Assembly: GCF_014649035.1 (NCBI RefSeq)
Contig: NZ_BMSG01000002.1
Location: 124,001 to 188,000 of the forward strand
DNA length: 64,000 nucleotides
Reading direction: 5' to 3'
DNA from: Streptomyces sindenensis
GTDB taxonomy: Bacteria; Actinomycetota; Actinomycetes; Streptomycetales; Streptomycetaceae
The notes under the pieces were generated by a model, which made no database searches, had not been told where the DNA came from, and saw only the letters and a list, made by a program, of their open reading frames with translations. Numbering within the stretch: position 1 is the stretch's first letter; every line of letters starts with the position of its first letter. Of the stretch, positions 51,761 to 61,582 are shown one piece after another. The position numbers were made by a program, and so were the translations under genes.

Positions 51761-53692
51761 ATGTCTGCCACCGCCCCGTACGCCGGGCCCTCCCCGATAC
51801 GACGGCCGCTCGCCGCCGCCGCGCTCCTCGCCGCGCTGGTCAGCCTGGTATTCGGGCTGCTGCTGGCCGGCGCGGGCCCGGCGGCCGCGCACGCCGCCCT
51901 CACCGGGAGCGACCCGAGTGACGGGGCGGTGGTGGACACCGCGCCCAAGGAGGTCACCCTCAGCTTCTCCGAGGCGATCGCCGTGGGCGACGACTCCATC
52001 CGGGTCCTCGACCCGAGCGGCAAGCGCGCCGACACCGAGGCCGAGCCGCGCGATCTGTCGGAGGGCGGCACCGTCCGCTACGGCGTATCGCTCCACTCCG
52101 GACTGCCGGACGGCACCTACACGGTGGCCTGGCAGGCGATCTCCGCCGACAGCCACCCGATCTCCGGCGCGTTCACGTTCTCCATCGGCGCCCCGTCCGA
52201 CACCACGGTCGCCCTGCCCTCCCAGGAGGCGGGCGGCGGCCCGGTCGGCGTCGTCTACGACATCGCGCGCTACGCGGCGTACGGCGGATTCGTCCTGCTC
52301 GTCGGCGGCAGCGCGTTCGTCCTGGCCTGCTGGCGGGGCGGCGCCACCGCCCTGCCGATGCAGCGGCTCGTGGTCCGCGGCTGGCTCACCCTGACCGCGG
52401 CGACCCTGGTCATGCTGCTGCTGCGCCACCCGTATACCGGCAGCGGGAAGTTCGCCGACGCCTTCGACCTCGCCGGACTCCAGTCCGTCCTGGACACCAA
52501 GCCCGGCGCCGCCCTCGTCTCCCGGCTGCTGCTGCTCGGGGCCGCCGCCCTGTTCATCGCCGTGCTGTTCGGTACGTACGCGGGGCGCGAGGACGAACGC
52601 GAGAAGAAGGACCTCACCTTCGGACTCGCCGTCGGGGGCGGGGTCGTCGCGGCGGGCATCGCCGCCACCTGGGCGATGTCCGAGCACGCCTCGACCGGCA
52701 TCCAGACGAGCATCGCCATGCCGGTGGACATCCTCCACCTGCTGGCCGTCGCCGCCTGGCTCGGCGGACTCGCCTCGCTGCTGGTGGCGCTGTACCGGAC
52801 GCCGGACATCGGGAGCGCGGCGGTACGACGGTTCTCGGCGGTCGCGTTCGGCAGTGTCGTGGTCCTGGCGGCGACCGGGATCTACCAGTCCTGGCGGCAG
52901 GTTGGCTCCTGGTCGGCGCTGACCGGTACGCGGTACGGGCAACTGCTCATCCTCAAGGTGGCGCTGATCGCCGTCCTGCTCGCGGTCGCCTGGTTCTCCC
53001 GGCGCTGGACGGGACGGCTGACGGACCCGGCGGTCGCTTCGCGAGAGGCTCCGGAGGAAGAGGCCGAATCCGGAACCGAGGACGCCTCGGCCGAGGACGC
53101 CTCGGCCGATGTCGACCCCGAGCGCGCCGCGCAACTGGCCCGGCAGCGGGCCGCCCTGACCGCCACGAAGAAGAAGCGGATACGGGACGCCGACCCGGAG
53201 CGTTCCGGGCTGCGCCGCTCGGTCCTGGCCGAGGCCGCCGTCGCCGTCGTCCTGCTGGCCGTCACCACCATGCTGACGTCCACCGAGCCGGGCCGTACGG
53301 AGGAGGAGGCCGCGAACGGCACCCCGTCCGCGAGCGCTCCCGCCGCGGGAGGCCCCGTCAACCTGAAGATGCCGTTCGACACCGGCGGCCAGAACGGCAA
53401 GGGCACCGTCCGCATCGACATCGAACCCGGGCGGACCGGCTCCAACGATCTGCATGTGTGGATCGACGGCAGCGACGGCGAGCCCATGGACGTCCCCGAG
53501 CTGAAGCTCGCCCTCACCCTGGAGTCGAAGGACATCGGCCCGCTGCCGGTCGTCCCGGACCGGCTGGCCGAGGGGCACTGGTCGGCGAGCGCCGTACAGA
53601 TTCCGATGGCCGGGGACTGGAAGATCGACGTGACGGTACGGACGTCGGACATCGACCAGGTCACCATCGACAAGAACGCGAAGATCGGCTGA
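51761..53692 (+). CDS. CopC-CopD fusion protein
   Basis: A 643-residue protein. The signal peptide ends at AAAHAALTGSDPSDGA, giving a His-1 copper site in the CopC domain, with the second His in ADSHPISGAF. A CopD-like membrane domain of eight or so helices follows (about 165-430), then a charged cytoplasmic segment and an external C-terminal YtkA-like domain. It imports or buffers copper at the membrane. Confidence 0.92.
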   Translation: MSATAPYAGPSPIRRPLAAAALLAALVSLVFGLLLAGAGPAAAHAALTGSDPSDGAVVDTAPKEVTLSFSEAIAVGDDSIRVLDPSGKRADTEAEPRDLSEGGTVRYGVSLHSGLPDGTYTVAWQAISADSHPISGAFTFSIGAPSDTTVALPSQEAGGGPVGVVYDIARYAAYGGFVLLVGGSAFVLACWRGGATALPMQRLVVRGWLTLTAATLVMLLLRHPYTGSGKFADAFDLAGLQSVLDTKPGAALVSRLLLLGAAALFIAVLFGTYAGREDEREKKDLTFGLAVGGGVVAAGIAATWAMSEHASTGIQTSIAMPVDILHLLAVAAWLGGLASLLVALYRTPDIGSAAVRRFSAVAFGSVVVLAATGIYQSWRQVGSWSALTGTRYGQLLILKVALIAVLLAVAWFSRRWTGRLTDPAVASREAPEEEAESGTEDASAEDASADVDPERAAQLARQRAALTATKKKRIRDADPERSGLRRSVLAEAAVAVVLLAVTTMLTSTEPGRTEEEAANGTPSASAPAAGGPVNLKMPFDTGGQNGKGTVRIDIEPGRTGSNDLHVWIDGSDGEPMDVPELKLALTLESKDIGPLPVVPDRLAEGHWSASAVQIPMAGDWKIDVTVRTSDIDQVTIDKNAKIG

Positions 53693-53696
53693 GCAC

Positions 53697-55067
53697 GTGA
53701 GCAAGAACAGGAAGCAGGCCCCGGCCCGGACGGCCACGGCCACGGCCGTCGGCCCGGGTGGCGGCGCCGCCAGTGACCGCGACGCCGGTGGCCGTGCCGC
53801 CGGTGACGGCGCAGCACCCACCGGCGTCTCACGGCGGCGGCTGCTGGGGACGGCGGGCGCCGCGGGCGCCACCGGGCTGGTGCTGGGCGCCGGGGGCGGG
53901 GCCGCCGGGTATGCCGCCACCCGGCCCGAGGAGCCGACCGCGCTGACGACCGTCGGCGCGAGCGCGGCGATGTTTCACGGGAAACATCAACCGGGGATCA
54001 CCACTCCGCTTCAGGCTCGGGGCCATCTCACCGCCTTCGACCTGGTGGCGGGCGCGGGGCGCAAGGAGGCGGCGGCGCTGCTGCGGCGCTGGTCCGCGGT
54101 GGCGAAGGAGCTGATGGCGGGCCGCCCGACGGCCGGCGCGGCCGACGGCCCCGGGCACGACACCGGCATCGCCCTGGACGCGGGTCCCTCGTCCCTGACC
54201 GTCACGTTCGGCTTCGGCCGGACGTTCTTCGGGCGCACGGGGCTGGCCGACCGGCTGCCCGCCGCGCTCGACCCGCTGCCCGCGTTCTCCGCCGACGCCC
54301 TCGACGCCAAGCGGTCCAACGGCGACCTGTGGGTGCAGATCGGCGCGGACGACGCCCTGGTCGCCTTCCACGCGCTGCGGGCGCTCCAGAAGGAGGCCGC
54401 GGGCACGGCACGGGTGCGGTGGCAGATGAACGGCTTCAACCGCAGCCCCGGCGCGACCGCCCGGCCGATGACCGCCCGCAACCTGATGGGCCAGATCGAC
54501 GGCACCGGCAACCCGAAGCCGTCGGACGAGGACTTCGACCGGCGCGTCTTCGTCCCCGCGTCCCCGGGGAAGCCGCAGGAGTGGATGGAGGGCGGTTCGT
54601 ACGCCGTCGTCCGCCGGATCCGGATGCTCCTGGACGACTGGGAGAAGCTTCCGGTGGAGCGCCAGGAGCGGGTCATCGGCCGGCGGAAGGCGGACGGGGC
54701 GCCGCTGAGCGGGGGGACCGAGACCACCGGGATGGACCTCGACAAGGCGGGCCCGGACGGCAGGCTCGTGATCCCCGACAACGCCCACGCGCGGATCTCC
54801 TCGCCCGAGGAGAACGGCGGGGCCGCCATGTTGCGCCGGCCGTTCTCGTACCACGACGGCATCGCGGAGGACGGCACTCCGGACGCCGGACTGCTGTTCA
54901 TCTGCTGGCAGGCGGACCCGTTCCGGGGCTTCGTTCCGGTGCAGCGCAAGCTCGACCGGGGCGACGCGCTGTCGCCGTTCCTGAGGCACGAGGCGAGCGG
55001 GGTGTTCGCGGTCCCGGGCGGGGCGGCGGAGGGCGAGTACGTGGGACAGCGGCTCCTGGAGTCGTAG
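53697..55067 (+). CDS. Tat-exported DyP-type heme peroxidase
   Basis: A 456-residue DyP peroxidase. A Tat signal is visible (SRRRLLGTAGAAGATG). The family motif GxxDG is MGQIDGTGN, and the proximal heme His is likely the His in FSYHDGIAED. Comparable DtpA peroxidase in S. lividans takes part with Sco and ECuC in copper-dependent development. A one-mismatch parS lies inside the reading frame (53971-53986). GTG start 4 bp after the CopCD stop. Confidence 0.93.
   Translation: MSKNRKQAPARTATATAVGPGGGAASDRDAGGRAAGDGAAPTGVSRRRLLGTAGAAGATGLVLGAGGGAAGYAATRPEEPTALTTVGASAAMFHGKHQPGITTPLQARGHLTAFDLVAGAGRKEAAALLRRWSAVAKELMAGRPTAGAADGPGHDTGIALDAGPSSLTVTFGFGRTFFGRTGLADRLPAALDPLPAFSADALDAKRSNGDLWVQIGADDALVAFHALRALQKEAAGTARVRWQMNGFNRSPGATARPMTARNLMGQIDGTGNPKPSDEDFDRRVFVPASPGKPQEWMEGGSYAVVRRIRMLLDDWEKLPVERQERVIGRRKADGAPLSGGTETTGMDLDKAGPDGRLVIPDNAHARISSPEENGGAAMLRRPFSYHDGIAEDGTPDAGLLFICWQADPFRGFVPVQRKLDRGDALSPFLRHEASGVFAVPGGAAEGEYVGQRLLES
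53971..53986. promoter_or_regulatory. parS-like site inside the DyP gene
   Basis: TGTTTCACGGGAAACA differs from TGTTTCACGTGAAACA by one base in the centre. It encodes MFHGKH in the peroxidase frame. ParB binding is likely but may be weaker than at 29113. Confidence 0.7.
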
Positions 55068-55147
55068 GCGCGCACGGTCCGGCGACGGTTCTCGACCGCA
55101 TCCTGAGACAGCGCGGCGGGCCTCGCGGGGCGCATTAGGGTGACCGT

Positions 55148-56083
55148 ATGTCAGCCACGCGCTACGCCTATCTCGGCCCCGAAGGCACCTTCACCGAGGT
55201 CGCCCTCCGTACGCTCCCGGAGGCCGCCACCCGGGAACTCGTCCCGATGCTGTCCGTCCCGGCCGCCCTGGACGCCGTGCGCAACGGGGAGGCGGCGGCA
55301 GCGCTCGTACCGATCGAGAACTCCGTCGAGGGCGGTATCACCGCGACCCTGGACGAGCTGGCCGGCGGGGAACCGCTGATGATCTACCGCGAGGTGCTGC
55401 TCTCCATCACCTTCGCGCTGCTGGTCCGGCCCGGGACCAAGCTGTCGGACATCAAGACGGTCACCGCGCACCCGGCCGCCCAGCCGCAGGTGCGCAAGTG
55501 GATGGCGGAGCACCTCCCGGGCGCCCTGTGGGAATCGGCGGCGTCCAACGCGGACGGGGCCCGGCTGGTCCAGGAGGGGCGGTACGACGCCGCGTTCGCC
55601 GGGGAGTTCGCCGCCGCCACCTACGGCCTGGAGCCGCTGGTGACGGAGATCCACGACGCGGAGAACGCCCAGACCCGGTTCGTCCTGGTGGGCCGGCCCG
55701 CCCGGCCCTCCGCACCGACCGGCGCGGACAAGACCTCCGTGGTGATCTGGCTGGCCGACGACCATCCCGGCGCCCTGCTGGAGCTGCTCCAGGAGTTCGC
55801 GGTGCGTGGCGTCAACCTGATGCTGATCCAGTCCCGCCCGACCGGCGAGGGTATCGGCAACTACTGCTTCGCCGTGGACGCGGAGGGGCACATCGCGGAC
55901 CGGCGGGTCGGGGAGGCCCTGATGGGGCTGAAGCGGATCAGCCCGAAGGTCCGGTTCCTCGGCTCGTACCCGCGGGCGGGTGTCTCGCCGGACGAGGTGC
56001 GGCCGCTGCGGGCGGGCACGTCGGACGCGGCGTTCACGGAAGCCTCCGACTGGCTGGCGCGCAGCCAGGACGGCCGGATCTGA
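55148..56083 (+). CDS. pheA: Prephenate dehydratase
   Basis: A 311-residue prephenate dehydratase of phenylalanine synthesis, converting prephenate to phenylpyruvate. The catalytic region includes YLGPEGTFTEVA, PIENSVEGGI and the TRF motif in NAQTRFVLVG. A C-terminal ACT domain (DHPGALLELLQEFAVRGVNLMLIQSRPTGEG) gives feedback control by phenylalanine. No chorismate mutase domain is attached. Confidence 0.96.
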   Translation: MSATRYAYLGPEGTFTEVALRTLPEAATRELVPMLSVPAALDAVRNGEAAAALVPIENSVEGGITATLDELAGGEPLMIYREVLLSITFALLVRPGTKLSDIKTVTAHPAAQPQVRKWMAEHLPGALWESAASNADGARLVQEGRYDAAFAGEFAAATYGLEPLVTEIHDAENAQTRFVLVGRPARPSAPTGADKTSVVIWLADDHPGALLELLQEFAVRGVNLMLIQSRPTGEGIGNYCFAVDAEGHIADRRVGEALMGLKRISPKVRFLGSYPRAGVSPDEVRPLRAGTSDAAFTEASDWLARSQDGRI

Positions 56084-56181
56084 CGCCAGGGCGGGGAGAA
56101 GCCGGGCCCAAGGGCTTACGGCAGCCTTCCTCACGCGCTCCGCAGCGGTGCGATCTACAGATAGTCACGCACTCCGGAGAG

Positions 56182-56490
56182 TTATCCACAGGGAGGGCTC
56201 TCGACCTGGGGACAAGTCGACACCTCAATGCGACATCGTCGACAAATCGATCCAGTCACCTCAGACCAGTCCACAGACGCTTGAGGCGCCACGAGTCATC
56301 GCCTGTCACCTCAATTCCCTTGATCAACTCTTTGGGGCGACGGAATCCCATCCGAATGAGCACGCGGGGCAGGTTTGAGCGGAGATCCCCAGGGGCTTCG
56401 TCCGGCTTCCGGAACAATGACCTCCGGCATCCACAGAACTTCCACACAGCCTGTGGATAACTATTCCGACATCGGCCCCCCTGTGGACAA
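56182..56490. promoter_or_regulatory. DnaA-box cluster between pheA and serS
   Basis: Perfect or preferred boxes: TTATCCACA (56182-56190, plus), TGTGGATAA (56452-56460) and TGTGGACAA (56482-56490), both minus. Weaker ones: CAGTCCACA (56267-56275) and GCATCCACA (56427-56435). The 643-bp gap (56084-56726) holds no gene, and no dnaA or dnaN adjoins it, so it is not oriC. It may titrate DnaA or regulate serS. Confidence 0.6.
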
Positions 56491-56713
56491 CGACGACCGG
56501 AGCGCCCCCAACTCCCGCCTCACTCAAGGCCGTACGTCAAGGAGAGCCGCACCTTCTGCCCTGTTCAGGGGAGTTAACCGCCGTTATTGACGGCCTCCCC
56601 TCCGCTCCGACGCCACGACCGCCCACGATTCCCCCACAGAAATATCAATTCCGGCAATTCGGTCATAGGGACACGCTCGGCAATATCGGTTCGAGTGCCA
56701 GAACCGCGCACCG

Positions 56714-56719
56714 GTAGCC
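56714..56719 (+). promoter_or_regulatory. -10 element of a probable leaderless serS transcript
   Basis: TAGCCT ends 7 bp before the GTG start of serS; the only purine-rich motif (GGAGGG) abuts the start and is too close to act as a ribosome-binding site. Confidence 0.4.
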
Positions 56720-56726
56720 TGGAGGG

Positions 56727-58004
56727 GTGATTGACCTTCGCCTGCTCCGTGAGGACCCCGACCGTGTTCGCGCCTCCCAGCGCGCCCGTGGAGAGGACGT
56801 CGACCTCGTCGACGCCCTGCTCTCCGCCGACGAGCTGCGCAGGTCGTCCGGCGTCCGCTTCGACGAACTCCGCAACGAACAGAAGTCGCTCGGCAAGCTG
56901 ATCCCCAAGGCCACTCCCGAGGAGCGCACCGAGCTCCTCAAGAAGGCCGAGCAGCTCAAGGCCGACGTCAAGGCGGCCGACGCCGCCCAGGACGAGGCCG
57001 ACGCCGACGCCAAGCGGCTGTTGCTCCAGCTCGGCAACATCGTCCACGAGGACGTGCCGGTCGGCGGCGAGGAGGACTTCGTCGTCCTGGAGACGCACGG
57101 CACCATCCGCGACTTCGGCGCCGAGGGCTTCGAGCCCAAGGACCACCTGGAGCTCGGCGAGGCGCTCGGCGCCATCGACATGGAGCGCGGGGCGAAGGTC
57201 TCCGGCTCGCGGTTCTACTACCTCACGGGCGTCGGCGCGCTCCTGGAGCTCGCCCTCGTCAACGCGGCGATCGCGCAGGCCACCGAGGCCGGCTTCACCC
57301 CGATGCTGACCCCGGCGCTGGTCCGCCCCCGCGCCATGGAGGGCACCGGCTTCCTCGGCCAGGCCGCGGAGAACGTGTACCACCTGGAGAAGGACGACTA
57401 CTACCTGGTCGGCACCTCCGAGGTCCCGCTCGCCGCGTACCACATGGACGAGATCATCGACGCCGACAAGCTGCCCCTGCGGTACGCCGGGTTCTCCCCG
57501 TGCTTCCGCCGCGAGGCCGGCACGTACGGCAAGGACACCCGCGGCATCTTCCGCGTCCACCAGTTCGACAAGGTCGAGATGTTCTCGTACGTCGACCCGG
57601 CGGACGCCGAGGCCGAGCACCGCAGGCTCCTGGAGTGGGAGAAGCAGTGGCTCACCGGTCTCGAACTGCCCTTCCAGGTGATCGACGTCGCCACCGGTGA
57701 CCTCGGCGCCTCGGCCTCGCGGAAGTTCGACTGTGAGGCGTGGATCCCGACTCAGGGCAAGTACCGCGAGCTGACCTCCGCCTCGAACTGCGACGGCTTC
57801 CAGGCCCGCCGCCTGTCCGTCCGGATGCGCGACGGCAAGAAGGTCCAGCCGCTGGCCACGCTGAACGGCACGCTCTGCGCCGTACCGCGCACGATCGTGG
57901 CGCTCCTGGAGAACCACCAGCTCCCCGACGGCTCGGTCCGCGTTCCCGAGGTGCTCCGTCCCTACCTGGGCGGGCGCGAGGTCCTGGAACCGGTCGCCAA
58001 GTGA
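56727..58004 (+). CDS. serS: Seryl-tRNA synthetase
   Basis: A 425-residue class II synthetase. The N-terminal coiled-coil arm (about 25-110, [21 protein letters not shown] and [20 protein letters not shown]) binds the tRNA-Ser variable arm. Motif 1, 2 and 3 are visible around [30 protein letters not shown] and [22 protein letters not shown] start; the stop overlaps the next start as GTGA (58001-58004). Two of its tRNA substrates lie in the same window. Confidence 0.97.
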   Translation: MIDLRLLREDPDRVRASQRARGEDVDLVDALLSADELRRSSGVRFDELRNEQKSLGKLIPKATPEERTELLKKAEQLKADVKAADAAQDEADADAKRLLLQLGNIVHEDVPVGGEEDFVVLETHGTIRDFGAEGFEPKDHLELGEALGAIDMERGAKVSGSRFYYLTGVGALLELALVNAAIAQATEAGFTPMLTPALVRPRAMEGTGFLGQAAENVYHLEKDDYYLVGTSEVPLAAYHMDEIIDADKLPLRYAGFSPCFRREAGTYGKDTRGIFRVHQFDKVEMFSYVDPADAEAEHRRLLEWEKQWLTGLELPFQVIDVATGDLGASASRKFDCEAWIPTQGKYRELTSASNCDGFQARRLSVRMRDGKKVQPLATLNGTLCAVPRTIVALLENHQLPDGSVRVPEVLRPYLGGREVLEPVAK

Positions 58005-58825
58005 CCTTCCCGTACAAGCTCGTCGCGACCGACCTCGACGGCACGCTGCTGCGCGGGGACGACACGGTCTCCGAGCGCACCCGCGAGGCGCTGGCCGCCG
58101 CCACGGCGGCCGGTGCCGCGCACATCATCGTCACCGGACGCGCCGTCCCCTGGACCCGGCACATCCTGGACGACCTCGGTTACGAGGGGCTCGCCGTCTG
58201 CGGTCAGGGCTCGCAGGTCTACCACGCGGGCGAGCACAAGCTGCTGACGTCACTGACCCTGGACCGGCAGCTCGCCGGTCTCGCGCTGTCCAAGATCGAG
58301 GCGGAGGTCGGCCCGCTGCACCTGGCGGCCAGCCGCGACGGTCTTGAGGGCGAAGTCCTGGTCGGCCCCGGCTACCAGGTGCAGGAGGGCCCGCTTCCGT
58401 ATCTCTTCGTGGATGACGCCACCGAGATGTGGACGGCCCCGCTCAACAAGGTCTACATACAGCACCCGGAGCTGGACGACGACGCCCTGGCCTTCGCCGC
58501 GCGGGCGGCCGTCGGCAGCCTGGTCGACGTGGTCATGGCCGGGGCCGGTGTGGTCGAGATCCTGCCGCTGGGCCTGAGCAAGGCGACCGGCCTCTCGCTG
58601 GCCGCCCGTCGGCTCGGGGTGAAGGCGGCCGACACGATCGCCTTCGGTGACATGCCGAACGACATCCCGATGTTCGGCTGGGCCCAGCACGGCGTGGCCA
58701 TGGCCAACGCCCACGACGACCTGAAGGCCGTCGCCCACGAGATCACGGCGTCCAACGAGGACGACGGCATCGCGGTGGTGCTGGAGGAGCTGCTCCGCCC
58801 GGCGCCCGTACAGCCCGCACGGTAG
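58001..58825 (+). CDS. HAD-superfamily (Cof-type) phosphatase
   Basis: A 274-residue HAD phosphatase. Motif I is ATDLDGTLL, motif II VTGRA, the Lys in SLSKATGL-type [10 protein letters not shown], and motif [12 protein letters not shown]. The C2-type cap domain lies between. Cof-type enzymes act on sugar phosphates and nucleotides. It is translationally coupled to serS, an arrangement conserved in Streptomyces. Confidence 0.93.
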   Translation: MTFPYKLVATDLDGTLLRGDDTVSERTREALAAATAAGAAHIIVTGRAVPWTRHILDDLGYEGLAVCGQGSQVYHAGEHKLLTSLTLDRQLAGLALSKIEAEVGPLHLAASRDGLEGEVLVGPGYQVQEGPLPYLFVDDATEMWTAPLNKVYIQHPELDDDALAFAARAAVGSLVDVVMAGAGVVEILPLGLSKATGLSLAARRLGVKAADTIAFGDMPNDIPMFGWAQHGVAMANAHDDLKAVAHEITASNEDDGIAVVLEELLRPAPVQPAR

Positions 58826-58874
58826 GACGAGCCTGCGGCAGGTCTCTCCCACCCGCACCCCCGGAAAGCGCGAC

Positions 58875-58911
58875 AGCGGCCCGGCACCGTTTCCCACGGT
58901 GCCGGGCCGCT
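58875..58911. terminator. Bidirectional terminator
   Basis: Perfect 16-bp arms AGCGGCCCGGCACCGT with a TTCCC loop between convergent genes. Confidence 0.88.
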
Positions 58912-58915
58912 TCAC

Positions 58916-59611
58916 TCAGCGCTGCCCGTCACGGCGGCGCAGATCCTTCAGCTGCCCCGCGAAGGCGTCCATCCGCCCGTCGAGCCGCACGACGTCCTGC
59001 TGCACATCCGTCAGCCGCAGACTCATCGCGCCGACCACCTGATGCGTCATCTCCACCTTCCGGTCCAGGCTGTCGAGCCGCTCCGACATCCGCACCAGCA
59101 CCGGCCCGAGCTCCTGCAGCGCACTGCCGACCCCGGTGAGGCAGCTCTCGATGCGCGTGACGCGCTGATCGAGGGAGGCGTACTGCGTACGGAGCGACTC
59201 CTCGGCGTCGAGGAGGTACGTGCGCACGCAGCGGGCGATGTCGCTGTCGCGAAGAAGCAGGGCGATGTTGAGGACGGTGCGGCGGGTGTAGAGGGTCAGC
59301 TGCGTGGCAGCCTGTGGATAACTTTCCCGCCCCTCCTTCTCCCATAGGTACAACATGTCCCTCTGGAAGATTCGCAGCTCAGCGCCGCGCAGCAGGATGA
59401 GGCCGTTCTCTTCGACCTCCGCCCGGTGCCGCTGCGTCACCTTCTTGACGGTCTCTGTGGATACTTCGAAGTAACGAGCCACGTCCTCTGTGCGAACGTG
59501 AATTCCGTCCGGGAGCATGACAAGGCTCTTCACCTTGTCGAGGACATCGACGCGCCCCATCTGCTCCCCGCGCAGCGCGCGCGATTCGAGCAGGGCGACT
59601 TCCGTGGGCAT
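58916..59611 (-). CDS. Putative DNA-binding protein with C-terminal coiled coil
   Basis: A 231-residue protein. The N terminus has a helix-turn-helix-like segment (TEDVARYFEVSTETVKKVTQRH) similar to phage antirepressor-type domains, a middle region (LTLYTRRTVLNIALLLRDSDIARCVRTYLLD), and a long C-terminal coiled coil (SLDQRVTRIESC and LDSLDRKVEMTHQV). Its target is unknown. It is convergent with the HAD gene. Confidence 0.75.
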   Translation of the reverse strand: MPTEVALLESRALRGEQMGRVDVLDKVKSLVMLPDGIHVRTEDVARYFEVSTETVKKVTQRHRAEVEENGLILLRGAELRIFQRDMLYLWEKEGRESYPQAATQLTLYTRRTVLNIALLLRDSDIARCVRTYLLDAEESLRTQYASLDQRVTRIESCLTGVGSALQELGPVLVRMSERLDSLDRKVEMTHQVVGAMSLRLTDVQQDVVRLDGRMDAFAGQLKDLRRRDGQR

Positions 59612-59846
59612 GGGTGTGCCTTTCGTACGAGGGAATGACGAGGACGGCCCACACCCCGGGCTTCAGGGGTGGAGGACGCTCACGGTTGCCACTCACTCGA
59701 TGACCGGTCCGGTGGGCCGAGCCTCACCCGGTGCCGGCCTTCCCCGATTTCACGATCGCTACGACGCCACGGATTCCAGTTGCCTCCACGCACCCTGCCC
59801 AACGACCCGATAAACACAACGTCACGCGGACGTCTGTCCGGTCATA

Positions 59847-59890
59847 CGACGACCCCCGCCCTTGTTCCGGGACAAGGGCGGGGGTCGTCG
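59847..59890. terminator. Terminator of the ABC exporter operon
   Basis: Perfect 19-bp arms CGACGACCCCCGCCCTTGT / ACAAGGGCGGGGGTCGTCG around a 6-nt loop. The rest of the 59612-59920 gap shows no gene. Confidence 0.88.
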
Positions 59891-59920
59891 GGGCGCGGCA
59901 CGGGGCTCAGACCGCGGGCC

Positions 59921-60640
59921 TCACTCCTCGCCCGCCAGCTTCAGCGCCCGCAGCTTCTGGCCCGCGTACCAGGTGGCGGCCGCCGTGACCACGACCAGCA
60001 GCACCGTGGCGAGCGGCAGGCCGACCTCCGAGGTCACCGCGCCGTCGTCCGCGACCTTCTGGGCGACCGCCAGGGACCACTGCTGGACGCTGAGCGTCCG
60101 CGCACCGGCCACCAGTCTGCCGAGCAGGGCCTCCCAGACCAGCGCGTAGACCAGGCCGAGCACGACGGCGTGCCGGCTGACCGTGCCGAGCAGCAGGAAC
60201 AGGGCGCTGTAGGCGATCGACGCGATCAGCGCCGCGATCGTGTAGGCGACGGCGATCTGCTGGCCGTTGCCGTTGAGGATCAGGCCCGCGAGCAGCGTCG
60301 GCAGGGCCGAGAACACCATGGTCACCGCGATGGCCACGATCAGCTTGGTGAAGATGATCGTGGGCCGCTTCACCGGCTTGGCGAGCAGATAGACGATCGA
60401 GCCGTCGTCGATCTCGGGGCCGATCGCCCCGGTGCCCGCGATCACACCGATCAGCGGCACCATCGTGGCGATGGCGAAACCGCCGAGGACGTTCGAGGCG
60501 ATCTGGTCGTCGGCCTCGGCGAACATGCGCACGGCCGCGGCGATGAGCAGCAGCAGGGCGGGCAGGACGAACAGGATGGCGGCCCGGCGCCGGCCGAGCA
60601 GGGCCCGGTAGGTGAGCCGGGCGACTGTGGGGTCGTACAT
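59921..60640 (-). CDS. ABC transporter permease (ABC-2 type)
   Basis: A 239-residue membrane protein with six hydrophobic segments, including AAILFVLPALLLLIAAAVRM, FAIATMVPLIGVIAGTGAIGPEI and IAYSALFLLLGTV. The GxxxPEIxxGSI-type segment IGPEIDDGSIVYLLAKPV is typical of ABC-2 permeases. It is the last gene of a four-gene minus-strand operon (two ATPases, two permeases). Confidence 0.9.
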   Translation of the reverse strand: MYDPTVARLTYRALLGRRRAAILFVLPALLLLIAAAVRMFAEADDQIASNVLGGFAIATMVPLIGVIAGTGAIGPEIDDGSIVYLLAKPVKRPTIIFTKLIVAIAVTMVFSALPTLLAGLILNGNGQQIAVAYTIAALIASIAYSALFLLLGTVSRHAVVLGLVYALVWEALLGRLVAGARTLSVQQWSLAVAQKVADDGAVTSEVGLPLATVLLVVVTAAATWYAGQKLRALKLAGEE

Positions 60641-60670
60641 GACGGTGCACAGCTCCTTTCAGGCCACTAC

Positions 60671-61582
60671 TCAGGCCGCTACGAGATAGGAAAAGACCGA
60701 TTCGAGGGACTCGTCGGACGGCGAGACGGTGAGCAGCCGGATGCCCCGCTCCCGGGCGACCCGCGGCAGCAGTTCGGTGAACCGCCCGAAGTCGACGGCC
60801 TGGATGCGCAGCGCCTTCTCGGTCAGGTCGACCTCGATGCCCGCCGTGGAGGGGTCGGCGATGAGCGCGGCCGCGAGGGCCCGGTCGTCGCTGGAGCGCA
60901 CCAGATAGCGGTGCGGCCGGTCCTTCATCAGCCGGCGGATCTTGCGGAAGTCGCCGGAGGCGGCGTGCCGGCCCGCCACGATCACCTCGATGTGCGAGGC
61001 CAGTTGCTCGACTTCTTCGAGGATGTGCGAGGAGAACAGGACCGTACGCCCCTCGGCTCCCATCCGCCGCAGCAGCTCCATCAGCTGCATCCGCTGGCGC
61101 GGGTCCATTCCGTTGAACGGTTCGTCCAGGAGCAGCACCGAGGGCTCGTGGACCAGCGCGGAGGCCATCTTCACGCGCTGGCGCATGCCCTTGCTGTACG
61201 TGGCGATCTTGCGGTCCTGTGCGTACTCCATCTGAACCGTGGCGAGCGCCCTCTGCGCCTCGGCCCCGCCCAGACCCTGGAGTTCGGCGTTGGCGACGAC
61301 GAATTCCCTGCCGGTGAGGAAGTCGTACATCCCTTCCCGCTCCGGGACGATGCCGATCTCCTTGTAGACGGCCTCGTTGCGCCAGATCGTCCGGCCGTCG
61401 AGCGTGACCTTCCCCGTCGAGGGGGCGAGGAATCCGCCCATCATGTTGATGAGGGTGGACTTTCCAGCGCCGTTCGGGCCGAGGAGTCCGGTGACGCCGG
61501 GGCCCACAGTCATGGAGACGTCGTTGACGGCGACCACGTTGCCGAACCAGCGCGAGGTGTGGTCGATCTCGATGGTGGTCAC
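60671..61582 (-). CDS. ABC transporter ATP-binding protein
   Basis: A 303-residue ATPase: Walker A GPNGAGKST, Q-loop replaced by IVPEREGMYDFL, signature YSKGMRQRV, Walker B LLLDEPFNG, and switch His in SSHILEE. The C-terminal extension of about 80 residues is usual for this type. GTG start, coupled to the upstream permease stop as GTGA (61579-61582). Confidence 0.93.
   Translation of the reverse strand: MTTIEIDHTSRWFGNVVAVNDVSMTVGPGVTGLLGPNGAGKSTLINMMGGFLAPSTGKVTLDGRTIWRNEAVYKEIGIVPEREGMYDFLTGREFVVANAELQGLGGAEAQRALATVQMEYAQDRKIATYSKGMRQRVKMASALVHEPSVLLLDEPFNGMDPRQRMQLMELLRRMGAEGRTVLFSSHILEEVEQLASHIEVIVAGRHAASGDFRKIRRLMKDRPHRYLVRSSDDRALAAALIADPSTAGIEVDLTEKALRIQAVDFGRFTELLPRVARERGIRLLTVSPSDESLESVFSYLVAA

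Noticed and set aside
56084..56726. Replication origin
   Set aside because: DnaA boxes are present, but dnaA and dnaN are not adjacent and the number of boxes is far below that of a Streptomyces oriC.
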